Shown: one piece after another, positions 34,921-43,545 of the stretch
Position numbering within the stretch: the stretch's first letter is position 1
Layout of the letters: each line of letters starts with the position of its first letter
Source: an uncultured beta proteobacterium
Lineage (GTDB): Bacteria > Pseudomonadota > Gammaproteobacteria > Burkholderiales > Burkholderiaceae_C
Direction: 5' to 3'
NCBI GenBank assembly: GCA_903822205.1
Contig: CAIJOK010000044.1
Coordinates: forward strand, 1 to 64,000
Length of the DNA: 64,000 nucleotides
Program-made: the position numbers and the translations under genes
The notes under the pieces: generated by a model
The model's input: the letters and a program-made list of their open reading frames with translations, nothing else
Databases searched by the model: none
What the model was told of the DNA's origin: nothing

Positions 34921-37197
34921 GTGGTTCACTACATGAGAAGCAGCATCGTCAGGGTATTCACCTTGGTGGTGCTGATCGGCATCGTCGTCGGTATGGGTGT
35001 TTTTACCTGGATGATCGGCGCGTACAACTATGACCGATCCATGCGCGAGCTTAGCGACAAAGCCACCAACACCGCCCAGCTGGCCGCCGTCAGTCTGGTT
35101 GAACCGGTCTGGAATTTCAACACCGCCGAGGTGCAGGGCATTGTGTCGGCCATCATGCTCGATACCGATGTGCAGGGCATTCGCCTGACCCAGGTCGGTG
35201 AAGACAAGCCGCAGTTGGAGAAACTGCGTGATGGCAGCAGCGCAGTCAGCTTTTCGGGTCTGCTTGCCAATGCCGCTAATTTGCAGAGGTCGGAAGCCAT
35301 CGTGCGCGAAGGCAAGGAGATTGCCCGCATCCAGATTGTGACTTCCAGCGACAAGGTGCTGGCGTTGGTGCGCTTCACCAGCATCATGATCGCTGCGTTT
35401 GCGGTGATCTTTGTTGCGCTGCTGTCGGGCTTTGTCTGGTGGCTGGGGCGGCGCATCATCCAGCGGCCCATTGATTTATTGCGCAACAGCGCCGACCAAC
35501 TCGCTTGTGGCAACCTGGAATATGCCATTGACACACGGCGTAGCGATGAACTGGGCAGCCTGGCCGTCAGCTTTGACGAGATGCGCAATGCCATCCGTCA
35601 GATGCTGGCCGTCATAGAGGAACATAACCGAACGCTGGAGCAAAAGATACTGGAGCGAACCGCTGAACTCCAAACCAAAACCAACGACATCAACACGATG
35701 CTGGAAAACATGCGCCAAGGCATTTTTACCATCGTTTCGGGTGGCATTATTCACCCCGAATATTCGGCTTACCTGCGCGACATTTTTGAAGTACTGGACA
35801 TCGCCAGCTTGAGCGTCTGTCCCTTCTTGTTTGCCGACAGTTCGGTGGGTGGTGATGAACTCGCGCAGGTGGATGCCACCATCAATGCCCTGATCGGTGA
35901 GGAAGCGATGAATTTCCAATTCAACTCGCACCTGCTGACCACTGAATACACCAAAAACTTTGCCAACGGGAAACACAAGACCATTGAGCTGGACTGGAGT
36001 CCAGTGCTTAACACCGATGGCCTGATTGACAAGCTGATGGTGACGGCACGCGACGTTACCGAGCTCAAGGCATTGCAGTGCGAGACCGAGCAGCAGAAAG
36101 AACAGCTTGAAATCATTGGACAGATTCTGGCTTTGTCGCGTGACAAACTGCTTGAGTTCTTCAAGACATCGTATGAGTTTCTGGACGAGAACCAGGCGCT
36201 GATCGAGCAAACTCCGCAGCTCAATCTGGATGTGGTCGCCACCCTTTTTCGCAATCTACACACCGTCAAGGGCAATGCCCGCACTTATGGCCTGAGCTAT
36301 TGCACTGACAAGGTTCACGCGGCCGAAAGCGTCTATAGCCTGCTGCGTGCACAACACAACTATGACTGGAACCAGCAAGCCCTGCTCGATCAGTTGGGCC
36401 AGGCGCGCGCCTGTATTGCCAAGTATGAAGACATTTACAAGTCCCGATTGGCTGGCTATAGCAACAGCGGCGCGGATGACACCAGCCCTGGCATGATGGA
36501 AAAAATCGCCTTGGCCATTGCGCGACTGAACGCCGACTCTTCCATTGAGGACTATAAAAACTTTACACGGATCGTGCGCGCCACCGTTGATGCCATGCGC
36601 TATGAAACAGTGGCAGCCATGCTGCACGGTATCGTGGCTGCCCTGCCTTCAATTGCGCGCCAGCTTGGCAAAGAGGTGCCCGAATTGGTCATTCAGGACT
36701 ATGGCATACGGATCAGAAAAGACATTGTTCCGGTGCTGCGCAATGTGTTCATGCATTTGTTCAGAAATAGCCTTGACCATGGTCTTGAAAGCACAGCTGA
36801 TCGCACAGCAGTGGGCAAACCAGCGCAAGGGCGCATCTTGCTGGAGGTCAGCCGCGACGACGACGCGCTGCGTTTCAGGTTTAGCGATGATGGGCAAGGC
36901 TTGGCGCTCGAAAAAATCCACGCCAAGGCCTGCGCTACTGGTCGCCTGATCGTCGGTCAGGCAGTCAGTGATGAAGCATTGGCCGAGATGATTTTTCTTT
37001 CGGGGGTGACCACCGCCGAGGCACTGACTGATGTGTCGGGCCGCGGCATCGGCATGGATGCCGTGCGCAAATTTTTGCACAAACACTTGGGCGACATCAG
37101 CCTGGTGTTCACCGCCCCCTCGCAGCAAGGCTACCGACCGTTTTGCCTGTTGCTGACGCTGCCGCCGTCGCTGACCTTGGTTGATGTCGGCGAGTGA
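34921..37197 (+). CDS. Membrane-bound CheA-like histidine kinase (Hpt plus ATPase), paralogue 1
   Basis: A 758-residue kinase starting at GTG 34921 after a strong AAGGAGA. Order: membrane helix (about 8-30), short periplasmic sensor with AVSLVEPVWNFNTAEVQGIV, second helix near 148-170, HAMP with coiled coil, a PAS-like domain (about 260-385), a histidine phosphotransfer domain with H447 in LHTVKGNARTYGL, and a C-terminal ATPase with N-box HLFRNSLDHGLE, FSDDGQGLAL and SGRGIGMDAV. This is CheA chemistry (Hpt plus ATPase) without P2, dimerisation or CheW-like domains, placed on a membrane sensor. Likely partner is the CheY just upstream. Confidence 0.85.
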   Translation: MVHYMRSSIVRVFTLVVLIGIVVGMGVFTWMIGAYNYDRSMRELSDKATNTAQLAAVSLVEPVWNFNTAEVQGIVSAIMLDTDVQGIRLTQVGEDKPQLEKLRDGSSAVSFSGLLANAANLQRSEAIVREGKEIARIQIVTSSDKVLALVRFTSIMIAAFAVIFVALLSGFVWWLGRRIIQRPIDLLRNSADQLACGNLEYAIDTRRSDELGSLAVSFDEMRNAIRQMLAVIEEHNRTLEQKILERTAELQTKTNDINTMLENMRQGIFTIVSGGIIHPEYSAYLRDIFEVLDIASLSVCPFLFADSSVGGDELAQVDATINALIGEEAMNFQFNSHLLTTEYTKNFANGKHKTIELDWSPVLNTDGLIDKLMVTARDVTELKALQCETEQQKEQLEIIGQILALSRDKLLEFFKTSYEFLDENQALIEQTPQLNLDVVATLFRNLHTVKGNARTYGLSYCTDKVHAAESVYSLLRAQHNYDWNQQALLDQLGQARACIAKYEDIYKSRLAGYSNSGADDTSPGMMEKIALAIARLNADSSIEDYKNFTRIVRATVDAMRYETVAAMLHGIVAALPSIARQLGKEVPELVIQDYGIRIRKDIVPVLRNVFMHLFRNSLDHGLESTADRTAVGKPAQGRILLEVSRDDDALRFRFSDDGQGLALEKIHAKACATGRLIVGQAVSDEALAEMIFLSGVTTAEALTDVSGRGIGMDAVRKFLHKHLGDISLVFTAPSQQGYRPFCLLLTLPPSLTLVDVGE

Positions 37198-37244
37198 TCC
37201 GCGATGAGTTTTTTCTCGATATTTTTTATTGGCGATGACTCAAG

Positions 37245-37541
37245 TGGTTACCAGACAGGCCAGATTTCTCGGGGCCATTCATGGCTGGACTCCTCTTTCA
37301 AGACTCCGCGTGACGATGACATCTGTGCGATCAATGCTCATCGGATGCATCGTTCAGCCAGCTTGGTTTTTCTGTGGTGATAGAGTCGATCAGAGCATCA
37401 ACCACTATAGTTCATCAATTGTGAAAAACGCTGTTCAAGACGATGTGACAACTGGAACTGTCCATACATCTCAAAGGTAGCCAACGCGATCGTTGTGACC
37501 ACGATGAACAGAATGACAAGGCGAATACGTATGGACTGCAT
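37245..37541 (-). pseudogene. Fossil of a histidine kinase/HD-GYP module
   Basis: On the minus strand, ATG 37541 begins a frame MQSIRIRLVILFIVVTT and continues to LSHRLEQRFSQLMN, nearly the same as the first 43 residues of the kinase encoded at 51484-53046. At about 37407 it jumps to VDALIDSITTEKPSWLNDAS ending DEH-stop (near 37333), the last residues of the HD-GYP regulator at 49845-51479. Bases below 37333 still resemble the sequence downstream of that regulator. Everything between, about 3 kb, has been deleted. This is the remains of a second copy of the intact two-gene module 12 kb away, stranded between the two CheA-like kinases. Confidence 0.8.
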
Positions 37542-37563
37542 CTGATGATTGTTGACCATGATT

Positions 37564-37581
37564 GTGACAAACAGATGTCAG
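37564..37581 (-). promoter_or_regulatory. Conserved operator/Pho-box-like site of the fossil module
   Basis: GTGACAAACAGATGTCAG lies 23 bases before the fossil start codon. The intact module has GTGACAAAAAGATGTCAC at 53269-53286. Read on the minus strand this is a pair of heptamers 11 apart (CTGACAT, TTGTCAC; 12 of 14 PhoB positions), and AACAAT follows after 10 bases in both copies. It is also close to an inverted repeat GTGACA-6-TGTCAC, so another regulator is possible. Confidence 0.45.
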
Positions 37582-37679
37582 CCGCGTCCAAATGAAGCGA
37601 TGGGCCTTACACATGGGCCTTACACAACACAAGAACTGTTTGACAAATGCGCCTGGCCAAACTTATAAAGCGCATAAAA

Positions 37680-37713
37680 ACGACATCAAACTGTCATCCA
37701 GGAGGTCAATAAT
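37680..37713 (+). promoter_or_regulatory. Pho-box-like promoter of the second CheA-like kinase
   Basis: ACGACATCAAACTGTCAT (37680-37697) has one perfect CTGTCAT heptamer and one weak one, 11 bases apart (11 of 14). AATAAT follows after exactly 10 bases (37708-37713), five of six matches to a -10. The start codon at 37746 is preceded by GTGAGG. Confidence 0.45.
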
Positions 37714-37745
37714 CCGCAGCAATATCAACAAATCGTGAGGTCGTT

Positions 37746-40109
37746 ATGAACATTCGTTATCGCATCATATTGCTGGTGGTTTTGACTTTTTTGGCAATCT
37801 CGCTCATCGGAAGTTTTGCGGTTTACCAGAGCAGAGGCAGCGCCATCCAGGTCAAGGTAGTCACCAAGGGTGTGGTGCCCAGCTCACTGGCCACAGCCGA
37901 ACTGGTGGGGCAGTTGAAAGACGTGCAACTCGCAGTGATGACCATTGTTTCTGCCACAGACCTGAAATTGGCTGCTCTGGCAGAAGATCGGTTGCTAGCT
38001 ACGCAGGCACGCTTGCAACGTGCCTTTGACGATCAGTTGAACTATGCTGACAGCAATGCCCAGCGCGGATTGCTCATGCAGGTCAAAGAAAATCTCACTA
38101 ACTACTATAGCGCCATCAAGGACACCATTGGCTTTAAGCTCAAGGGTAACAACGATATGGCGGAGGCCAATCTTGCCGCCAACGTGAGTGGCTATCTACA
38201 GGAGATGGAGCAGGTGGTGGAAACGCTACAGGTCCAGAAGCGACGCAGCAAGGACGATGCGATTGCAGGGCTCAATGACAACCTTAACAACACGACCAGA
38301 ACAACTGCCTTCATGACCGTGATCGCGGTGCTGTGTCTGAGTGGGGCAGGGTTGTTGTTATACCGTCAGATTATTCACCCCATCAGAGAGATGGAACTTA
38401 AGATGACGGAAATCGCCAGCAGTCAGGATTTCAGCCAAAGACTACCGGTGCATCGCATGGATGAAGTGGGTCATTCAATGATCGCTTTCAATTCAATGGT
38501 TGAAAAAATTCAGGAGAGTACTGAACTTGTCAAGCAAAAGACGGCCGACATTCGTGCGATGCTTCAATACGTCCCGCAGGGCATTCTGACGGTGGAGTGC
38601 GGCAACCGGATTCACCCAGAGTATTCAGATTTTCTGGAAAGCATTCTGGAAACCAAGGACATTGCCGGGCGCAACCTGATGGATGTGGTGTTCTCTGAGA
38701 CCCAATGCAATGCAGACCAACTGTCACAAATCGAGACTGCCGTCAGTGCCTGCATTGATCAGGATATGATGGACTTTAGCTTCAACGAACACCTGCTCGT
38801 GAACGAAGTCCACAAAACCATGATGAATGGCTGCATCAAAATACTTGATCTGAACTGGTCACCCATTACAGACGAAAACGGCATCACTCGTCGCATTTTG
38901 CTGTGTGTGCGCGATGTGACTGATGTCCGTGCTCTGGCCACCAGAGCGCAGGAGCAAAAACGTGAACTCAACATTGTTGGTGAAATCCTGGCGGTCAAGC
39001 AGGAAAAGTTCTACGAGTTCGTGCAAACTGCGATTCAATTTATCGAGGACAACCGCGCCATCATCGAGAACACAAGCGATGCCGATTTGGATGCAGATCG
39101 CACTCCAGTGATCACAAAGTTGTTTCGCAACATGCACACCATCAAAGGCAATGCACGTACCTATGGTCTTCTTCACCTGACGCATGTTGTGCATGTCGCT
39201 GAGCAAACTTATGACAGCTTGCGTCAAAATTCTGATACGGTGTGGGATAGCGAATATATGTTGACACAACTCGATGCTATTCGCAAAGCATTGGATGAAT
39301 ACGTGAATATCAACGAAATTAAGCTTGGCCGTAAGGGACCTGGCCGTCGCGCTGACGTGGATAAGTTCATGATTGTGGACAAACCGCATATCGACGCGAC
39401 TCTGGCACTGTTGAATAGTGCCGACTTGACCAATATGTCTGGATTGCGCGAAGCCTTGCGCCAAACTCGCCACAATCTGGAACTGATGGGTACAGAACCA
39501 GTAGAAGAAGTGCTGGCAGGGGTGCTTGAATCGTTGCCGTCCCTGGCCCGCGAGCTGGGCAAGGAACCGCCTGTTTTGGGCATTCAATCCCATGGCATCA
39601 TGCTACGCAACCAGGTGGCCAGTCTGTTGAAAAATGTCTTTATGCATCTCTACAGAAATGCGGTGGACCACGGTCTGGAAACTGCGGCTGAACGCATGGC
39701 GCACGGCAAGAGTCCGGTTGGTCAAATTCAACTGACATTGAACATGCAAGGTGATCAGCTCGCGATTCGACTACAGGACGATGGACGCGGACTGGCACTT
39801 GATGCCATTCGTCGCAAGGCGCAGGAACGCCAATTGATTTTGCCTGACGAAGTTTTGACACCCGAGCGTGTGGCCCAGCTTGTCTTGCAGCCAGGATTTT
39901 CCACCGCAAAACATGTGACTGAAGTGTCAGGACGTGGTGTCGGCATGGATGCGGTTAAGAGCTTTGTCCAAGCAGAGGGAGGTTCTATTGCGTTGGTCTT
40001 GCTGGATGCCACGTGCAATCAGGAATTCTTGCCTTTTGAAACCTTGATTCTTTTGCCAGGCAAGTTTGCGGTCGCACCCGTTTTGCATTTGTTGCAACGG
40101 GCTGCTTGA
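37746..40109 (+). CDS. Membrane-bound CheA-like histidine kinase, paralogue 2
   Basis: A 787-residue kinase with the same output as the protein encoded at 34921 but a different sensor. The N-terminus has a membrane helix (about 7-28), a periplasmic four-helix-bundle region like the 4HB sensors of chemoreceptors (about 30-190), a second helix near 193-213, HAMP, a PAS-like domain (about 270-405), an Hpt domain with H464 (MHTIKGNARTYGLLHL), and an ATPase with HLYRNAVDHGLE, LQDDGRGLAL and SGRGVGMDAV. It lacks P2, dimerisation and CheW domains. A chemoreceptor-type sensor on CheA-type catalytic parts makes a one-piece receptor-kinase. It probably shares CheY and CheX with the upstream genes. Confidence 0.85.
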   Translation: MNIRYRIILLVVLTFLAISLIGSFAVYQSRGSAIQVKVVTKGVVPSSLATAELVGQLKDVQLAVMTIVSATDLKLAALAEDRLLATQARLQRAFDDQLNYADSNAQRGLLMQVKENLTNYYSAIKDTIGFKLKGNNDMAEANLAANVSGYLQEMEQVVETLQVQKRRSKDDAIAGLNDNLNNTTRTTAFMTVIAVLCLSGAGLLLYRQIIHPIREMELKMTEIASSQDFSQRLPVHRMDEVGHSMIAFNSMVEKIQESTELVKQKTADIRAMLQYVPQGILTVECGNRIHPEYSDFLESILETKDIAGRNLMDVVFSETQCNADQLSQIETAVSACIDQDMMDFSFNEHLLVNEVHKTMMNGCIKILDLNWSPITDENGITRRILLCVRDVTDVRALATRAQEQKRELNIVGEILAVKQEKFYEFVQTAIQFIEDNRAIIENTSDADLDADRTPVITKLFRNMHTIKGNARTYGLLHLTHVVHVAEQTYDSLRQNSDTVWDSEYMLTQLDAIRKALDEYVNINEIKLGRKGPGRRADVDKFMIVDKPHIDATLALLNSADLTNMSGLREALRQTRHNLELMGTEPVEEVLAGVLESLPSLARELGKEPPVLGIQSHGIMLRNQVASLLKNVFMHLYRNAVDHGLETAAERMAHGKSPVGQIQLTLNMQGDQLAIRLQDDGRGLALDAIRRKAQERQLILPDEVLTPERVAQLVLQPGFSTAKHVTEVSGRGVGMDAVKSFVQAEGGSIALVLLDATCNQEFLPFETLILLPGKFAVAPVLHLLQRAA

Positions 40110-40217
40110 GCATGGAAGTCACGCTGATATTTGTGCTGGGTTTTGTCATGGGCGACCGCCGTGCGACGAAAGCTGAGTACCTACCACGTCCATGTTCAAC
40201 ACGGCATCGCCCAAGGG

Positions 40218-41096
40218 CTAGTGTTGGTTGGCAAAAATAGCCCTAACTTCCTGGTAGTTGTCATCATTCACCCGGGTAAATCCGCTGATGTTGAGCTGCA
40301 CAAACATGTTCTGGAATGTTGCGTCATTCTGAAAGAAGGCTTTGTCAAGCAAGGCAACCAGATGGGGGCAAAGCTTGCCACGATAAACAAAAGGGTCATG
40401 TGGAATCGGCGACGATGTCCAGATGATGCTGAGTTCGGTCGGGCCAAGGCTGCCTTGGCGCACAGCCTCGTCTGCGCGAAGGCTCGAAACAAAGGCCGCA
40501 TCGACAATGCCTTTTTGCACAGACTGTATGGCACGGTCATGCGATCCGGCAAAAGTCACACGACCAAAATAGCGTTCAAGCGGCAGTCCGGTCAGTTTGG
40601 CAATGGCTTCACGGGGCAGCAGAGCGCCTGAGGTGCTGGTGGGGTCGATCAGGCTGACACTGGCACCGCGCAGGTCTGCCACGTTGTTAAATCCCTTGTC
40701 ACGTCGCACTATCAAGAGGGATCGGTAATGTGAGGGCGAATCGGTATAAGTGCCTTTGATCCCTACCGTGGACGCAAACGCCGTGATGCCGGGATCGCGG
40801 GTTTTGGCCAGGGCATAAGAAGCCGGTCCCAGTTCGGCCAGGTCGATGCTGCCAGACAAAATTCCCTCCACCACGGCACCATAAGACACGGGATGAACCA
40901 GTTCTATGCGTCGTGCCAGCAAGCGCTCCAATGCCTGAATCAACGGGCGGTATTCATTGAATTGAATCTCGACGGACTTTTGGGGTATCACGGCAAATCT
41001 GAAGATTTTTGGATCACTGCACTGTGCTGCCCCCAGTGAACCCAGGCCAAACAACGTGACCAGACCGACAAGGTATATTTTGAAATTCAAGATCAT
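40218..41096 (-). CDS. PhnD-type periplasmic binding protein
   Basis: A 292-residue protein with a signal peptide (LVGLVTLFGLGSLGAA) and the fold of the PhnD family (phosphate, phosphite or phosphonate binding): FAVIPQKSVEIQFNEYRPLI, GSIDLAELGPASYALAKT, STSGALLPREAI and the hinge VDAAFVSSLRADEAV. No transporter genes adjoin it. Its ATG overlaps the stop of the upstream GGDEF-EAL gene by four bases, so the two are co-translated, and the binding protein may be the sensor partner of that membrane enzyme. The ligand is inferred from family only; many such stand-alone PhnD proteins sense other oxyanions. Confidence 0.8.
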   Translation of the reverse strand: MILNFKIYLVGLVTLFGLGSLGAAQCSDPKIFRFAVIPQKSVEIQFNEYRPLIQALERLLARRIELVHPVSYGAVVEGILSGSIDLAELGPASYALAKTRDPGITAFASTVGIKGTYTDSPSHYRSLLIVRRDKGFNNVADLRGASVSLIDPTSTSGALLPREAIAKLTGLPLERYFGRVTFAGSHDRAIQSVQKGIVDAAFVSSLRADEAVRQGSLGPTELSIIWTSSPIPHDPFVYRGKLCPHLVALLDKAFFQNDATFQNMFVQLNISGFTRVNDDNYQEVRAIFANQH

Positions 41097-43426
41097 TCGG
41101 GCTTCAAATAGGATTGAATAAGAAGGTTGCGGGCGGCCTCGGCGGGCATCGGTCGGCTCAAGAGATACCCCTGAACTTCATCACAGCCAACGGTTTTGAG
41201 ATGAACGAGTTGCTCCAAAAGTTCGACACCTTCGGCAACCACGTTCTTTTTCAAGTTGTGCGCCAGCGTCACGATGGAGGAAACAATGACAGCATCAGAA
41301 GGAATGTTGCGAATTTCGCTGATGAAGGATCGGTCGATCTTGATGGTGTGGATGGGTAAGGTACGGATGTAGTTAAAACTTGAATAACCATTGCCAAAGT
41401 CATCCAAAGCAATGCCCACCCCGATTTTTTCCAGCGCACTCAGTACCGATACTGCAAGCTCAACAGGTTCCACCAGACAGCTCTCGGTAATTTCAACCGC
41501 CAGCAGATGTGCTGACAATCCAGCTTGGCCCAGGCAGGCGGCAATGCGCCCGGGCAGTTGCTCATCGCGTAACTGCCGTGCCGTCACATTGACGGCAATG
41601 GGCACAATCGCCAGCCCCTGCGCCTGCCAGAGCGACAGTTGATGACAACATGCTTGTACCACCCAGTCACCCAGGGCCATGTCCAGCCCCGTGCTCTCTG
41701 CAATGGGGATGAATTCACCGGGTTGAATCAAACCATGTTGTGGATGATCCCACCGAACCAGTGCCTCAAAGCCGACAATCCGATAGTCGGCAAGGCGAAC
41801 TTTCGGCTGAAAATACACCACCAGCTCGTTGTCGGCAATGGCCTGGGGTAGGCGTTGCTCCAATTCAAACTGGCGATCGCAGGGTGGGTTGAGTGAAGGT
41901 TCATAAAAGGTGTAACGCCCCCGGCCAGCCCGTTTGGATTGGTACATGGCCGCATCGGCATTGCGCGAAAGAATATCCACGTTGTGGCCGTCACGCGGGA
42001 ATACCGCAATGCCAATGCTGGGGCTGACCTGAAGATCGTGTCCATCCAGATCGACATACGGACGGCTGATCAACTCGACCATTTTGCTGGCAACCTCGGT
42101 GATGTGTTCCACGTTGTCAAGTTCGGTTAGCAGGATGGCAAATTCATCGCCGCCCAGGCGGGCAACCAAGTCTGATTCGCGCAGTGCAGCACTGAGCCGC
42201 GTGGCGACGGTTTGCAGCAGCAGGTCACCCACATGATGGCCCAGTGTGTCATTGACAAATTTGAAGCGATCCAGATCAACGTACATCAGACCATAGTGCT
42301 TGCGACTGCGTCTGGCTCGTGCGATATGGCTGGCACCCAGCTCAAAGAACATGCGTCGGTTGGGCAGCGATGTCAGTGGGTCATGTGTGGCCAGTTTGAG
42401 GACGCGTTGTGCTTCTTCCTGTAATTGCAGAATGAGTGTGCGTTTGTCAAGATCGGCAGCTTTCAGGGCAACGACGAGTTGCTCCCTTTTTTGAATGGTA
42501 CTGGCAATCCAGCAAAGCGCGCCCACCATGAACGCCGTGATCAACCACAAGGTGGGGGGAAACCGCGAGCCGTTGATGCCGTAATCGGCATACATTTCTT
42601 CCAGATCACGACTGACCACGACAAGGAAAGGAAAAGGCACAAGATGCCTGAAACTGACCTGACAGGGGCGGCCATCGTCGAACAGATCCGTGACCACCGA
42701 ACCATGGCGCTCACCTGAAAACGGCAAAAGTGCAGTCTGCCAGGGTTGTTTGGACAGTTCCAATCCGCCTTGTCTGGCTCTGGCGATTTCTTCGCCATTT
42801 CGGCGCAATATCTGTATGGCCCCCGTTCGCCCGATGTCAATATTCTGGTACAAGCCCAGCAAATATCCCAGGTCGAGTACGACCATGAAAATTCCATGTA
42901 TTCTGCCGGTTTTGTCCGGCATCGGAAACAGAAGGGGAACTTGCCACATTTTTTCTTGCAACGTTGAAACAGGTCCCACATGCAAACCCGAGGCAGCTTT
43001 GTCTTCGAGCGTGGCCCGAATACTTTGGGTGAGCAAGTCACTGTCCGTTGATGCTGAAGACGAATAGACCCTTTTCAAGTGCATGTCATACAAGGCCATA
43101 CGCACGAAGGCATGATCCAAAGAAAGCATCGCTTCCAGTCGGGTGGATGCCTCAGTGCTGTTACCGTCAAACCATTCAGCAGATGCCAGTGCCAGCAATG
43201 CCCCCTTATCCAGCAACTGGGCCAGGTTTTCGGAGATGATGAATGCCAGACTCTCCTGGTGAACACGTGCGTTATGGTGGGCCATCTTGCGCTCTTGCAC
43301 AAGCATCTGCTGCGTGATGAACCAGGTTGCAACCAGTACCAATACAAACAGCGTGACAACGCCAAAAACAGGGTTTTTTAAAACCGACCCAACCAGCGTC
43401 TTGAAGATTTTGGGGCAACGCAGCAT
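41093..43426 (-). CDS. Membrane sensor GGDEF-EAL protein
   Basis: A 777-residue protein: membrane helix at about 18-40, a periplasmic Cache-like sensor of about 260 residues, a second helix near 305-325, then GGDEF and EAL domains. The diguanylate cyclase site is intact (GGDEF 425-429) with the product-inhibition site RESD five residues before it. The EAL domain also keeps its motifs: EALVRW (554-559), AVNVTARQL, LAVEITESC, ALDDFGNGYSS, IKIDRSFI, VVAEGVE and GCDEVQGYLLSRP. So it may switch between making and degrading c-di-GMP. It overlaps the PhnD-type gene (ATGA), which suggests ligand-bound PhnD controls it. Confidence 0.9.
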   Translation of the reverse strand: MLRCPKIFKTLVGSVLKNPVFGVVTLFVLVLVATWFITQQMLVQERKMAHHNARVHQESLAFIISENLAQLLDKGALLALASAEWFDGNSTEASTRLEAMLSLDHAFVRMALYDMHLKRVYSSSASTDSDLLTQSIRATLEDKAASGLHVGPVSTLQEKMWQVPLLFPMPDKTGRIHGIFMVVLDLGYLLGLYQNIDIGRTGAIQILRRNGEEIARARQGGLELSKQPWQTALLPFSGERHGSVVTDLFDDGRPCQVSFRHLVPFPFLVVVSRDLEEMYADYGINGSRFPPTLWLITAFMVGALCWIASTIQKREQLVVALKAADLDKRTLILQLQEEAQRVLKLATHDPLTSLPNRRMFFELGASHIARARRSRKHYGLMYVDLDRFKFVNDTLGHHVGDLLLQTVATRLSAALRESDLVARLGGDEFAILLTELDNVEHITEVASKMVELISRPYVDLDGHDLQVSPSIGIAVFPRDGHNVDILSRNADAAMYQSKRAGRGRYTFYEPSLNPPCDRQFELEQRLPQAIADNELVVYFQPKVRLADYRIVGFEALVRWDHPQHGLIQPGEFIPIAESTGLDMALGDWVVQACCHQLSLWQAQGLAIVPIAVNVTARQLRDEQLPGRIAACLGQAGLSAHLLAVEITESCLVEPVELAVSVLSALEKIGVGIALDDFGNGYSSFNYIRTLPIHTIKIDRSFISEIRNIPSDAVIVSSIVTLAHNLKKNVVAEGVELLEQLVHLKTVGCDEVQGYLLSRPMPAEAARNLLIQSYLKPE

Positions 43427-43545
43427 GAAGCGCTAACGGACACCGTCAGAGTGGTGAAAGGTAAACGTACACAACGAACGTCTACTTGAGGCCATTTTAG
43501 GAACGCAACATGTTATTTTTAGGTCGACCAGAGAATGGACGACCT

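Noticed and set aside
37229..37480. 83-codon plus-strand frame between the two CheA-like kinases
   Set aside because: The region is a minus-strand fossil of a kinase/HD-GYP pair; the plus-strand reading has no support.
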